A stretch of DNA of 64,000 nucleotides from Kluyveromyces lactis (Eukaryota; Ascomycota; Saccharomycetes; Saccharomycetales; Saccharomycetaceae): assembly GCF_000002515.2 (NCBI RefSeq), contig NC_006040.1, forward strand, positions 868,001-932,000, read 5' to 3'. Below the pieces are notes generated by a model. It did not search any database, had not been told where the DNA came from, and saw only the letters and a list, made by a program, of their open reading frames with translations. Below, piece after piece: positions 37,660-49,124 of the stretch. Positions within the stretch are counted from its first letter, which is position 1. Every line of letters starts with the position of its first letter. The translations under genes were made by a program, and so were the position numbers.

Positions 37660-40257
37660 TTAACCACGAGTATTAACTTTTCTACCAACACTTGAACGGT
37701 CAAAGTTAATTTCAAACTTGGATGAAACAACGTTCTTTTTCTGCACCTGAGGTTGTGTTTCCCCGATATTCGAAGCATCAATCTTCAAGATTTCATGGCC
37801 GGCATTCTGCTTCAAAACCTCACTTGTGATGCTAATTGTAGATGTTAGTGCATCTTCTAAGCCATTTGACAAGGTGGGCTGTAATGAATTTGTTGTATTC
37901 ATGGCAGATAACTTCAAATTGGATCCAGATCTAGAAATAGGCCTGGATGAAGCTCTACTTTCAAGATGACCCTTGAGTTCTAAGAAACCATGACCACCAT
38001 TGAAGATACTGGAGGATGAAGATTGTTGGTACGATCCAAGGTTAGGTCTTTCAGCGAATTGAACAGGGCTCTTTGCTATTTCTGGTTTTGTGGATAATGA
38101 GTTGAATTTCAATTGGTTAATCGCATTATCAATTTCATATAACTGATCAACTTTGGGGCTAATTTTCACAGATTTAACGGAACTTAATTCCCAGTAGTTG
38201 TTGATTTCAGTTAGGACCCATTTCAACATGAAAGCAAGTCTTCTCCCTTGTCTGTATTGTGAGGTTAACGTAATGTCACATTGCTCATTTTTGATAATAT
38301 AACCAATACCAAATCCTTGTGGTACTGCTGGTGTAACACCGAACGCAGTCATTGCTGAATTACCACAATTAGATGCAATTAACTCAGGAGCTGAGAATGG
38401 TTCCAGCATGGCATCGTTGAAGACTTTTGAAGAGATTTCGAATTCTTCAGGAGATAGGCCAATATCGAAATGGTCGTGGAACTTGAAAAGGTACTTGATT
38501 GCATTGAAATGTTTTTCAAACCCTGTACCTCTTTGAGCCTTTTGGATTCTTTCGCTGTGATCATTGCAAGCAGTAATAAACTTCTCCAACTTTCCCGTTT
38601 CATTTAGGGAATTGGATATGAATAGTTGGCACAACTCTAATAGCTCTTGAGTTTGTATTGGGATAAAAGTAGATCTAGAATTTTGGAAGAACCTAGTAGA
38701 CACTGGTTCGAAACTGAATACCATCTTACCATAAAGAGCATAATGAGCTATTTGGAGGGCAATTTGAATCAAAGAGTCAGCACGAACCCCTAATTTCTGG
38801 GCTGTTCTACGACCAAATGGAATAGTTGTGTGAACTATGTCATGCTTTGAGATCAAATCAGTCAACTTGGTTTCGGATAAATGAACATGGGTATTCAAAA
38901 TATGACTAAAGGACCAAGTGATCTTGGAAAATTTCTCAGTCCATGCATCTTTTGAGCTTGCTTTAGGGACCTGTGGCCATAAGGAAAAATGAGGATCACC
39001 AGCATGGACTTCTCTAGCCAATCTCAAAATAGATTCGGCATAAATATCACTAGTAAATCTTAGAACAACGCTACCATCACAAGTAAAGGAATCCCAAATC
39101 ACTGCTGCCTTTGAGTCAGCAGTTACGACTAACTGTAGCTTGTCATACCATCTTGAAGTGCAAGACCCGACTTGGAACCCTGTAACATCATCAACAATAC
39201 TAGTACCATAGTATAACCTCTTGCAATCTTCGTTGATATCACTAGTACTAGTCGATTCGTCAAGAACGACGATGAATAAAGCAGAATCGATAACGTTCAA
39301 TTCCTGTGGATAACGCTTCTGTAATCTTTTTCTTGCATACTTCCAGTTCTTAAAGGAATATGATGTGAGAGAACCCAATGCGGTAGCCCTTTTCAAACTA
39401 TAAGAAGTAGTCGAATCATCGATAATATGTTGGAAAACACGTGACAACTGTGAATCTGTAAACAATGCATTATCGTTTTCATCCAACACTTCCAGAGTGT
39501 AATATTGACCCTTTGAAATGATCATAATATGTTTAGAATCAGGGTACTGTTTCTTTGTAATGCCATGAACGTTGAAAAATTCCAAATCATCGTCAGAATT
39601 GGCAGATGGCTGATTAGAAGCCTCTGATGACGCAGTAGAAGGCCTTCTCTGCGCAGAAAGATTATTCAATTCGGCTTCCAAATCAGATTCATCGTAAGGT
39701 CTGTTCAAATCGAAGGATTCCACTTCACCATGTTCAAACACGGGACATCTTGTCGTACCGAAAAGATTGGTATATGGAAGCATACTCATCGGCTTCCCAT
39801 CGCTGCCACAATCAGGAGGCAAATGGTTCTGTCTCAAGGCACTGACAAATCTCAAAGCAGAGGAACAGAGCACACCACTACGGACTGCTTGTGAGATATC
39901 AGAGGTAGCATCTTCTGCTAAGATTAAAAACGGATTTCTTGGTAGCACATCATCCTGGATCTCTTTCGTGGAAGTATGGTTATTGATGTCTAGATGCAAC
40001 TTGTCCAAATAACAACCGTTAAATCTATCAAACATCTTCAATTTTTCCTGTAATTTTACAGCAGCATTGGAATGCAAGAATTTCTCGATATTTTCATGCA
40101 ATTCACTGGATTCTTCTGGATGTAAAGGATGTTTATAATACCCATCTGCATAATACAGTGGTTTCAAGGAATCCTCCATCTCCTCTAAGGTCTTTTGCAA
40201 GTCTGGGAGAGGCAACTTTGGCAAGTTTTTCTCATTGATAAACGTCGACATAGTCAT
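37660..40257 (-). CDS. YAT2: Yat2-like carnitine acyltransferase family protein
   Basis: The 865-residue protein (S. cerevisiae Yat2 is 923) is long for the carnitine acyltransferase family. The N-terminal LPKLPLPDLQKTLE is the family start, and STRFFQNSRST (520-530) corresponds to the substrate/CoA motif. A low-complexity Ser insert lies at about 202-224 and the C-terminal 130 residues are unlike other members. In the region where the family has the catalytic histidine (EHxxxDG-like), this protein reads VIWDSFTCDGS (386-396), so Asp389 sits where His is expected. Activity is therefore uncertain, though the fold is clear. It is YER024W in S. cerevisiae, next to GCD11. Confidence 0.92.
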   Translation of the reverse strand: MTMSTFINEKNLPKLPLPDLQKTLEEMEDSLKPLYYADGYYKHPLHPEESSELHENIEKFLHSNAAVKLQEKLKMFDRFNGCYLDKLHLDINNHTSTKEIQDDVLPRNPFLILAEDATSDISQAVRSGVLCSSALRFVSALRQNHLPPDCGSDGKPMSMLPYTNLFGTTRCPVFEHGEVESFDLNRPYDESDLEAELNNLSAQRRPSTASSEASNQPSANSDDDLEFFNVHGITKKQYPDSKHIMIISKGQYYTLEVLDENDNALFTDSQLSRVFQHIIDDSTTSYSLKRATALGSLTSYSFKNWKYARKRLQKRYPQELNVIDSALFIVVLDESTSTSDINEDCKRLYYGTSIVDDVTGFQVGSCTSRWYDKLQLVVTADSKAAVIWDSFTCDGSVVLRFTSDIYAESILRLAREVHAGDPHFSLWPQVPKASSKDAWTEKFSKITWSFSHILNTHVHLSETKLTDLISKHDIVHTTIPFGRRTAQKLGVRADSLIQIALQIAHYALYGKMVFSFEPVSTRFFQNSRSTFIPIQTQELLELCQLFISNSLNETGKLEKFITACNDHSERIQKAQRGTGFEKHFNAIKYLFKFHDHFDIGLSPEEFEISSKVFNDAMLEPFSAPELIASNCGNSAMTAFGVTPAVPQGFGIGYIIKNEQCDITLTSQYRQGRRLAFMLKWVLTEINNYWELSSVKSVKISPKVDQLYEIDNAINQLKFNSLSTKPEIAKSPVQFAERPNLGSYQQSSSSSIFNGGHGFLELKGHLESRASSRPISRSGSNLKLSAMNTTNSLQPTLSNGLEDALTSTISITSEVLKQNAGHEILKIDASNIGETQPQVQKKNVVSSKFEINFDRSSVGRKVNTRG

Positions 40258-41561
40258 TTTTGCTGCTTTGTTAGTCGCTGACTCGAAACATATTTAAACA
40301 TCTTAATGAGAGATATATCCCATACCAAAGAACGAATAAACTAAACTTAAAACTATTCATCCCTTATATATTTATACAATGTACAATATGAAATGTCATA
40401 ATTTAAATACCTTCGAAAGTCATATCACGTATATTCCTGGACAAAAGAGGAGAAAACCCTTTAGACCTTAAGCAGGCTGAAAAGAAATCATGACTTAAAG
40501 AAACGTGGTTGTTCCTTTAAAGTAACTGAAGGTACCCTTTATCACAAAAAAAACATTCACATTATCATCAGAATTAGTATCATCATCTTTTTTTTTCCCT
40601 ATGTTTGATATAACAGGGAGCAAAATCCCATTGAATGACTTCCCAATCTGTGAGTAATCATTTGTCTTTGGTTTTTGCCGCTGATCACTGCGCTTCAATT
40701 TCATGATCTTCTTTGTTTTCTTTTCTACATTTTTGTGGAGGGGATGACTTGAGACTGAATATTTGCCTAGAAAGAGATGTAGAGCCCTCTAAAAGATGAT
40801 GACCACTTTCGGAGTAAATGGAAAAATCTGTAACAAAGGAAAAAGTCTATATCCGGGTAATCGCGGACTTTGGGTTCAATTTTTTTTATCGGAGATGAAT
40901 GACGATATTCCAGAGTCCCGGATTAATGGTGGTTGGTGTAAGTTGCTTCGCTAAGAAGATAGGGTAATAGAATGGTGAGATTAGTCACGTGAGCGATGTT
41001 TGTCTGTTGAGGTTCGAAGATCCCGATCGACATAGTCAGAGTTACAGTCAATGAATGATTTATGAGCTAAGCTGGTCTAGCCTAACGTAATGTAAAAACT
41101 AATTTGTTTGTTTGTATTATACTATACGAGAAAAATACTTACTAGCTATAGTGGAAACACTGCTTCTAATCTTATATATTGAGAATGTGCAAAAAGTGTA
41201 GCGTTTCTTTATTACCTGTGTAAGTGTTCAAAAGGTTTGGGATGTCTTGAATGGAAGAGATAAACGGTGGGATGGATAAGAAAGGGAACCCACGGAAAAT
41301 GAAAAATTTTGACACTGAATAGATCCCTTTCTTAGGTGGCATTATCTCCCAATTCGATGTGGTAGAGATGTGGTGGTGATTTAGATGTGGTGTATAACCG
41401 CGATACAGACACTCGCAACTCCAGTAGGTTCAAAGAAGATGTGAAAATGATTTGTGAATAGCCCGAGATATATCATCAAAATAATATTAAAAGGAAGTAA
41501 TTAATAAAAAATAAATGTAATGTTTGACAAAAAACATGTAAATATAGTAATAATTCTTTCC
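40258..41561. other. YAT2 upstream region / RPS5 3' end
   Basis: This 1304-bp region lies between two minus-strand genes. It has a CCGGGTAA Reb1-type site (40853-40860) and TCACGTGA (40985-40992). A 69-codon minus-strand frame (40495-40704, MKLKRSDQ start) is basic, then low-complexity; I cannot support it as a gene. Confidence 0.55.
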
Positions 41562-42245
41562 TTAACGGTTGGACTTGGCAACTCTTTCCAATTCATCCTT
41601 CTTCTTGATAGCGTAAGAAGTAGAGGAACCCTTAGCAGCGTTAATCAATTCTTCAGCCAAAGTTTCAGCGATGGTCTTGATGTTTCTGAAAGCAGCTTCT
41701 CTGGCACCGATGGTCAACAAAGCAATAGATTGGTTGACTCTTCTCAATGGAGAGACATCGACGGCTTGTCTTCTGGCAGCACCACCACCACCGACTCTGG
41801 TGGTGTCTTCTCTTGGACCAGAGTTGATGATAGCATCAACAACGACTTGTAGAGGGTTTTGGTCGGTCAAAACGTTGATGATTTCCAAAGTGTGCTTGAC
41901 AATTCTGACAGCCTTCAACTTCTTACCGTTGTTTCTACCGTTCATCATCAAGGAGTTGGTCAATCTTTCAACAATTGGACATTGAGCCTTTCTGAATCTC
42001 TTGTTGGCGTAACGGCCAGCAGTGTGGGCAACGTAGATTGGCTTGCTGATTTGGATGTAGTCAACCAAAGAAGCGTCCTTGACTTCAACATCTTCAAAAG
42101 ACCATTTGTTGAACAACTTGATCTCTTGTTGAGCTTGTTGAATTTCAACTGGAATGGTGGTAGCCAATTCAACTGGAACAAATTCTTGAACGACTTCAAA
42201 GTCTTCTTGAACTTCAACTTCAACTTGGGCTTCGTGTTCAGACAT
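41562..42245 (-). CDS. RPS5: Ribosomal protein uS7 (Rps5)
   Basis: The 227-residue protein (S. cerevisiae Rps5 is 225) is the eukaryotic homologue of bacterial S7; it binds the 3' major domain of 18S rRNA at the E site. A Glu/Val-rich N-terminal extension (about 1-35) is followed by the uS7 core, with [19 protein letters not shown] (about 83-101) and the signature [20 protein letters not shown] (about 147-166). Codon use is strongly biased to preferred codons, as expected of a highly expressed gene. There is no intron. It is YJR123W in S. cerevisiae. Confidence 0.98.
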   Translation of the reverse strand: MSEHEAQVEVEVQEDFEVVQEFVPVELATTIPVEIQQAQQEIKLFNKWSFEDVEVKDASLVDYIQISKPIYVAHTAGRYANKRFRKAQCPIVERLTNSLMMNGRNNGKKLKAVRIVKHTLEIINVLTDQNPLQVVVDAIINSGPREDTTRVGGGGAARRQAVDVSPLRRVNQSIALLTIGAREAAFRNIKTIAETLAEELINAAKGSSTSYAIKKKDELERVAKSNR

Positions 42246-43075
42246 CTTGATATATGTTATCTACGTTCCTTACGGTCCTCTTATTCTCGATCAAAACGAA
42301 GCTACCTAATAAAGATAAACACGAATGTAATACAAATATCAAAAATAATATCCAATACTGAAAAACCTATTAAACAATAATATCGCCTAATAGTACTGAA
42401 AACCTACAAGTCTTCCATAAACCTCTAAAAATTGACATCCTCCATACAATCTATAGAATGAACTACTCTGGAAAGAAAATCAACAAACCTTCGTTGTACC
42501 TGACACTTTCTGAGGGGACAGTTCCTCCCGCGCACCACTCCTAGACGGGAAAGGTCCAGGGTCGGCGCTGCTAAACCTAGGCTCGACCTGGTTTCCATCC
42601 CGTCCCAGGAGGAGATTGTGGAAGAAAGAAGGTAGGCAGAGGCTTCCACTACTGTGATAGGAAGTCAGCCTCCTGATGCTCCCTGTACAAATTCAGTATG
42701 TGTTACTCGCCTCCCACATCGAAATTTGGTGTTAGAATGGTTCGCAGTTTTCAAAATACCAAATCAGGAATATCAATTTTGGATAAACTTTCTTAATTTT
42801 TCATATTGAATGTTGGTGTGTGGGTGTTGAAACAGTCCAACATTCTGTCTTCCTATCATGTTTTTTAAGGTACTATCTATGACTGCACAATAATGGCGCA
42901 TCTTCATTTCCTGGAAAGGCCGACGAATCATTCCGATTCTATCGATGTTCTTAACGATTAAAAGATGCATTGGTACGTGTAATTGATTTCTATAATATTA
43001 CGTATAAATAGGTATGATGGAATGTCATGTAGTATTGGTGGACGCTCAGTGTATATATTCTTTTCAGACTCTGTG
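42246..43075. other. Interval RPS5 / IBA57 carrying a structured RNA locus
   Basis: This 830-bp region is more GC-rich than other intergenic sequence here (notably 42510-42720). It contains the RPS5 promoter (about 42246-42425), the proposed SRP RNA, and a further 9-bp-stem hairpin at 42808-42845. Confidence 0.7.
42427..42850 (-). ncRNA. SCR1: Probable signal recognition particle RNA (7SL-like)
   Basis: On the minus strand, 42593-42559 contains CCAGGTCGAGCCTAGG followed by TTTAGCAGCGCCGAC. This matches the universal SRP helix 8 plan (CCAGGUC, apical loop, AGCAG), the Srp54 binding site. Flanking sequences pair over a long range: GACGGGA with TCCCGTC, CTCCT with AGGAG, TTGTAC (42690-42685) with GTACAA (42499-42494), and CAAATTTCG with CGAAGGTTTG, giving a long rod like helix 5. 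GTGGAAG and CTTCCAC close a side hairpin. The first run of five T on this strand (42431-42427) is a likely Pol III terminator. The 5' end and Alu domain are not identified; the 42850 boundary is a guess. Alternatives such as RNase P RNA fit worse. Confidence 0.68.
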
Positions 43076-44464
43076 TTATTGTTCTTGTTCTACTTCCTCC
43101 GCTTCTGTCTCCTCGAGAAATCGATCCAACCATTCCAATTTTATTGAACATGCGACAGTTTCTTTATTTGGTAGTTCGACGTATGCATCAATATCGTGAT
43201 GGTGTTTTAGGGCGTGGTAAATGTAGTCTTTTCTGACAACTGCAACTCCGATATTACCGTTATAGTTGATCAATTGTCCGGCCGGTCTGGTCCTTTTCTT
43301 AACGGGTTTTGATAAAGAACCAAACGGATTTATGGCTGCTTGAGTGTCCTGGTTTTGTACCTGTAGTTCCAATTTACTGAAAATGCTCAAATATTTGGAG
43401 TGATCCCAATCGGCCAATTTTTGAGGTTCATCGATGGTAATACCAACGCATCTTTTTTTCAAAACTCCAGTCGCAAAGGTTCTTGCTGTTAATTCTTGGC
43501 CAACGTAACATCCCTTATCGCTGTTTATAGAATCCTCAAAATAATCGAAATTCGCTTCCAATGCTAATAATGTTTCTGGGATGTATTCATGGTTCCCATC
43601 AAAGAGGCCAAATTTAAATCTCTCTTTTTGAATCTCAGTAGCTGATATATTGGCCTTTTCGAATGGGTTTTCGCCAAATGCTGTGCAATTAAATATGTCA
43701 TTAATGTCAGATACCGAATTATCTGTTACAATCCGGAACATAGGCTTGATTTTACCTTCATACATGTCATCGATCAGACGGGTGTCAAAGTACACCGCTT
43801 TCAATTTATGCTCATTTCCTTGGAAGAACATCGAGGCAAAGAAGTTAGCAAAATGAAGAGCCTGTTCCCCATCTTTCATCTCTTGCATTGGATTTAATAG
43901 GTTTTCTAATAATTGATATTCTTCGGGCATGGTGATATATGCATCCCAGGTTCGTAGTTCCTCATTCTGTACATGTTTAAACTTCACTTTGCTCAGTAGT
44001 TTGTGATTATCCAATGTGCGCTCCATTTTTTGCGCTATATGGCTATCAAATTCCATGAGGTACTCAGGGAATTTCTTATCTTGAATACTTTTAAGGGTGA
44101 AGGGATATGGATAAATAATTGAATCAGTGAGAAGTTTTCCCTTCATATTTAGGAAACCTGTATAGGTTCCAAATCTCGATATGTGATCCTCTAAACGGGT
44201 ACATTCTTTGTAAATACCCCAGTTGTATTTGGAAAAATTAAGCGACGAGAGTGTATTATTCTTCTCCTGTTCCTTAGTGGATATAGTAGTTAGATTCTTC
44301 TTAACAAAGTTTGGTTGAAGCTTACTAGTGACTAGCCCATTTAAGAACTTGATGGAATCAGGACCTAGAAGTCTTATGTATGATTTATTTTCAACTCGAC
44401 ATGATTCAAACCGGAACTGGGTAGCTTCTTTAACCGATGAGAAATATCGTAGAAATGATCTCAT
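43076..44464 (-). CDS. IBA57: Iba57, mitochondrial Fe-S cluster maturation factor
   Basis: I choose the ATG at 44462-44464 (462 residues; S. cerevisiae Iba57 is 497); upstream the frame begins only at TTG. The N-terminus MRSFLRYFSSVKEATQ is a typical amphipathic mitochondrial presequence. The protein belongs to the YgfZ/GcvT family, and DKGCYVGQELTART near residue 319 is the family signature with its conserved Cys. Iba57 works with Isa1 and Isa2 in making [4Fe-4S] clusters for aconitase, lipoate synthase and others. It is YJR122W, next to RPS5 and ATP2 as in S. cerevisiae, with the proposed SRP RNA inserted between it and RPS5. Confidence 0.94.
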   Translation of the reverse strand: MRSFLRYFSSVKEATQFRFESCRVENKSYIRLLGPDSIKFLNGLVTSKLQPNFVKKNLTTISTKEQEKNNTLSSLNFSKYNWGIYKECTRLEDHISRFGTYTGFLNMKGKLLTDSIIYPYPFTLKSIQDKKFPEYLMEFDSHIAQKMERTLDNHKLLSKVKFKHVQNEELRTWDAYITMPEEYQLLENLLNPMQEMKDGEQALHFANFFASMFFQGNEHKLKAVYFDTRLIDDMYEGKIKPMFRIVTDNSVSDINDIFNCTAFGENPFEKANISATEIQKERFKFGLFDGNHEYIPETLLALEANFDYFEDSINSDKGCYVGQELTARTFATGVLKKRCVGITIDEPQKLADWDHSKYLSIFSKLELQVQNQDTQAAINPFGSLSKPVKKRTRPAGQLINYNGNIGVAVVRKDYIYHALKHHHDIDAYVELPNKETVACSIKLEWLDRFLEETEAEEVEQEQ

Positions 44465-45355
44465 ATAGATTATATTTGAAGGCCCTTGAAGATGCAATCA
44501 GAAATCGGGCAGTGAAATTGGTATAGTCAGTAAGTTTCCTGAGCTATACGATGTTTTCCTATGCTCTTTACCCTATTTACTTGTTAATGACAAATTGGTT
44601 ATCCAAATGGATTATCACCAATTTTCAAATAAAATGTATGTGACAATGATATATTTTTAAAGGTATACTACATTACAGGATGTGATGGGAATCAAAAGGG
44701 GTTTGGCATGGATGGGCCAAAACAGATGGAGAAGAACCGATGAGAGCGGTTTTGTAAACGAACCCGTTGGTGTATAATTGTATAAGAGTGTATACTATTT
44801 TTTTTCTAAATCTTGAATATAAAGTTGTTGTACTTATTTCTTTTATTTAATATAATTGGAAAATGATGTTGTTGTTGTTAATAAGATATAAAAAAAAAAA
44901 TAAAAGAGCACAAGCTGGGATAAGAGGTCTTACCGAACAAGGAATATTTTCTTTATCTTATTAGTTTAGGCAAAAAGATTTAATCCAACTACAGAAATTT
45001 CGTCATCATCATAATGTGTTGTTTAAAAACATTTCACGCATCTCAAACCTGTTTTCTGAATTGGAAAGGCACCAGACATTTCCAAAATAGAAAAGGAAAA
45101 AATAAACATGTATGCAACTATTCTTTGAAGGCGATTGATATTTGCTATTTTCGTTCTTTTGGTTTAGAGTTTTATAAGTTGATAAAGTTGGTTGGAATGA
45201 GTAAATCTAATTTTAACTTACGACACTCTACACCACTCTGTGATAATAGTAATAAAAAAAGAGTTAAAGAAAGCTAGAAAGAGATGTTATTATTCCCTTC
45301 TAGTTTCTGTCATCTTTTCTTTTCAATTTAAAAGAGCAGAGGGAGTGAGAGGTTC
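44465..45355. other. IBA57 promoter / ATP2 3' region
   Basis: This 891-bp, strongly AT-rich region between two minus-strand genes has A- and T-runs (44798-44805, 44891-44900). An 87-codon plus-strand frame (45014-45277) has no recognisable features and lies antisense in the probable ATP2 3' UTR. No RNA or repeat is called. Confidence 0.55.
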
Positions 45356-47649
<2,294 letters not shown>

Positions 47650-48507
47650 TCACTTCTTTTGGCCCAATTCCTTGGAAACTCTTGCTGCTTCTTCGATACC
47701 ACGGATAATGCCGGACTTGACGCCCTTGTCTTCCATGACACATAGACCAGCGATCGTAGTACCTCCTGGAGTACACACTTGGTGCTTCAACACACCAGGA
47801 CTTTGTCCTGAAATCTCGACCATCTTGGCAGTACCTTCCAACACTTTCATAGCACACTCGCGGGACTCCTTCAATGGGATGCCCATCTTTAGTCCGGCTT
47901 CCATCATTGATTCTAGCATTAGTAGTACAAAAGCTGGACCCGAGCCGACTAGCGCAGTAGCTGCGTCCATATTTTTTTCTGGTAGTTCCAAACATTTACC
48001 GACTTGGCTAACCAATTCCGATACAATGGCTTTATCCTGAGGCTCGACGCTAGTAGAATGTGACACAATTGCAGTACCATAACCGTATTTAGCTGGAGTG
48101 TTGGTCATAACACGAGAAACCTTTTTGTAGTATTGAGACAATTGGTTCAATGTAACACCGGCAGCCAAAGAGATCAAAAGCTTGGACCCGTCCTCGTTAG
48201 GGATTTGCTGCAAGACTGGTTCCACGATATGAGGTTTCAATCCAAGAATGATTACTTTCGCTTCGGCAACAGCTCTTTCATTATCATTGGTAGCAATTTC
48301 GACCTCAATTCCGTTTGGCGAAGTTTCAAACCCGCTAACCAATTTCTCCACAAGCTCTGCGCTGGCTGGAACGTCATTGCAAGCGATGATCTTGCTTGGA
48401 TAGTATTGAAGAGCTTCATCGCTGGCTTTTGGTGCATTGTAAATAGCACTCAACAATGCTTGGCCCATAACACCACATCCCACAATAGCTAAAGTGTAAC
48501 GACTCAT
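47650..48507 (-). CDS. PRO3: Pro3, pyrroline-5-carboxylate reductase
   Basis: The 285-residue enzyme (S. cerevisiae Pro3 is 286) reduces pyrroline-5-carboxylate to proline with NAD(P)H, the last step of proline synthesis. The Rossmann loop [10 protein letters not shown] is at about 10-19 and the C-terminal catalytic/dimer region has [12 protein letters not shown] (about 238-249), the P5CR signature. Codon use is moderately biased. It is YER023W, here between ATP2 (YJR121W) and JHD2 (YJR119C), one of the clearest marks of interleaving. Confidence 0.97.
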   Translation of the reverse strand: MSRYTLAIVGCGVMGQALLSAIYNAPKASDEALQYYPSKIIACNDVPASAELVEKLVSGFETSPNGIEVEIATNDNERAVAEAKVIILGLKPHIVEPVLQQIPNEDGSKLLISLAAGVTLNQLSQYYKKVSRVMTNTPAKYGYGTAIVSHSTSVEPQDKAIVSELVSQVGKCLELPEKNMDAATALVGSGPAFVLLMLESMMEAGLKMGIPLKESRECAMKVLEGTAKMVEISGQSPGVLKHQVCTPGGTTIAGLCVMEDKGVKSGIIRGIEEAARVSKELGQKK

Positions 48508-49124
48508 TTCTGTGCTTTGTTTATCCTGCTATCTGTCTGTATTGTACCGATCCAAGCTACAAGTGATACAAACTGAAAATCACTTCTTCCAACGACGCAA
48601 TCCCCTTATATATATGTATATGTTCACTTATCGCATCTGATCATTTATCCAATTTGAGCCCGTTTGAAAAAGCAATCCATGTTGATCAATTTTTCAAACT
48701 TACATACATATTGGCATGCTATCATATTGTCCCCTCATGACCTTAAAGGATACACTTAGCGAAACAAAAGGCAGTCATTGAGGTTGTCATATCATTATAG
48801 TGAGAGGTCTGCGAAAGGCACATTGAGCACGGAATAGATAGGTATAATCTAGCTGGATTGTTGAATAGCTGTTTCTTTGCAATCACTACTGCTCTTTTTT
48901 GCCAAATTTTTCAAACTTTTTTTTTTTGGTTTTTCACTTAAAGTGACACACTGTTGCCAGTAGGAATTCGAAACCCGTGACTGAACATTAGCATTTCGCT
49001 AGCTCATCACAAGGAAAGGTTGACAGCAGTACATACGGTCTTATCATTGATAAGAGGTTTGCTATTTAGAGTACACACTTTGGACACATTTCAGTGTAGA
49101 TTGATTTCGAATGGGGAAAGCGCC
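48508..49124. other. Divergent promoter region PRO3 / JHD2
   Basis: This 617-bp region has T-rich runs at 48893-48900 and 48917-48926 and a small palindrome TCACTTAAAGTGA (48936-48948). No RNA gene is recognised. The JHD2 frame stays open back to 49020 but only from a TTG. Confidence 0.6.

Noticed and set aside
40495-40704. 69-codon frame MKLKRSDQ upstream of YAT2
   Set aside because: Low-complexity second half, no recognisable family; insufficient support.
45014-45277. 87-codon plus-strand frame in the ATP2 3' region
   Set aside because: Antisense to the probable ATP2 3' UTR, with no conserved pattern.
48961-48980. GAATTCGAAACCC as a reverse-strand tRNA T-arm
   Set aside because: T-stem pairing fails and no acceptor or anticodon arm is found.
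49020-49124. N-terminal extension of JHD2
   Set aside because: The extension begins only at a TTG; the JmjN domain starts right after the ATG at 49125.
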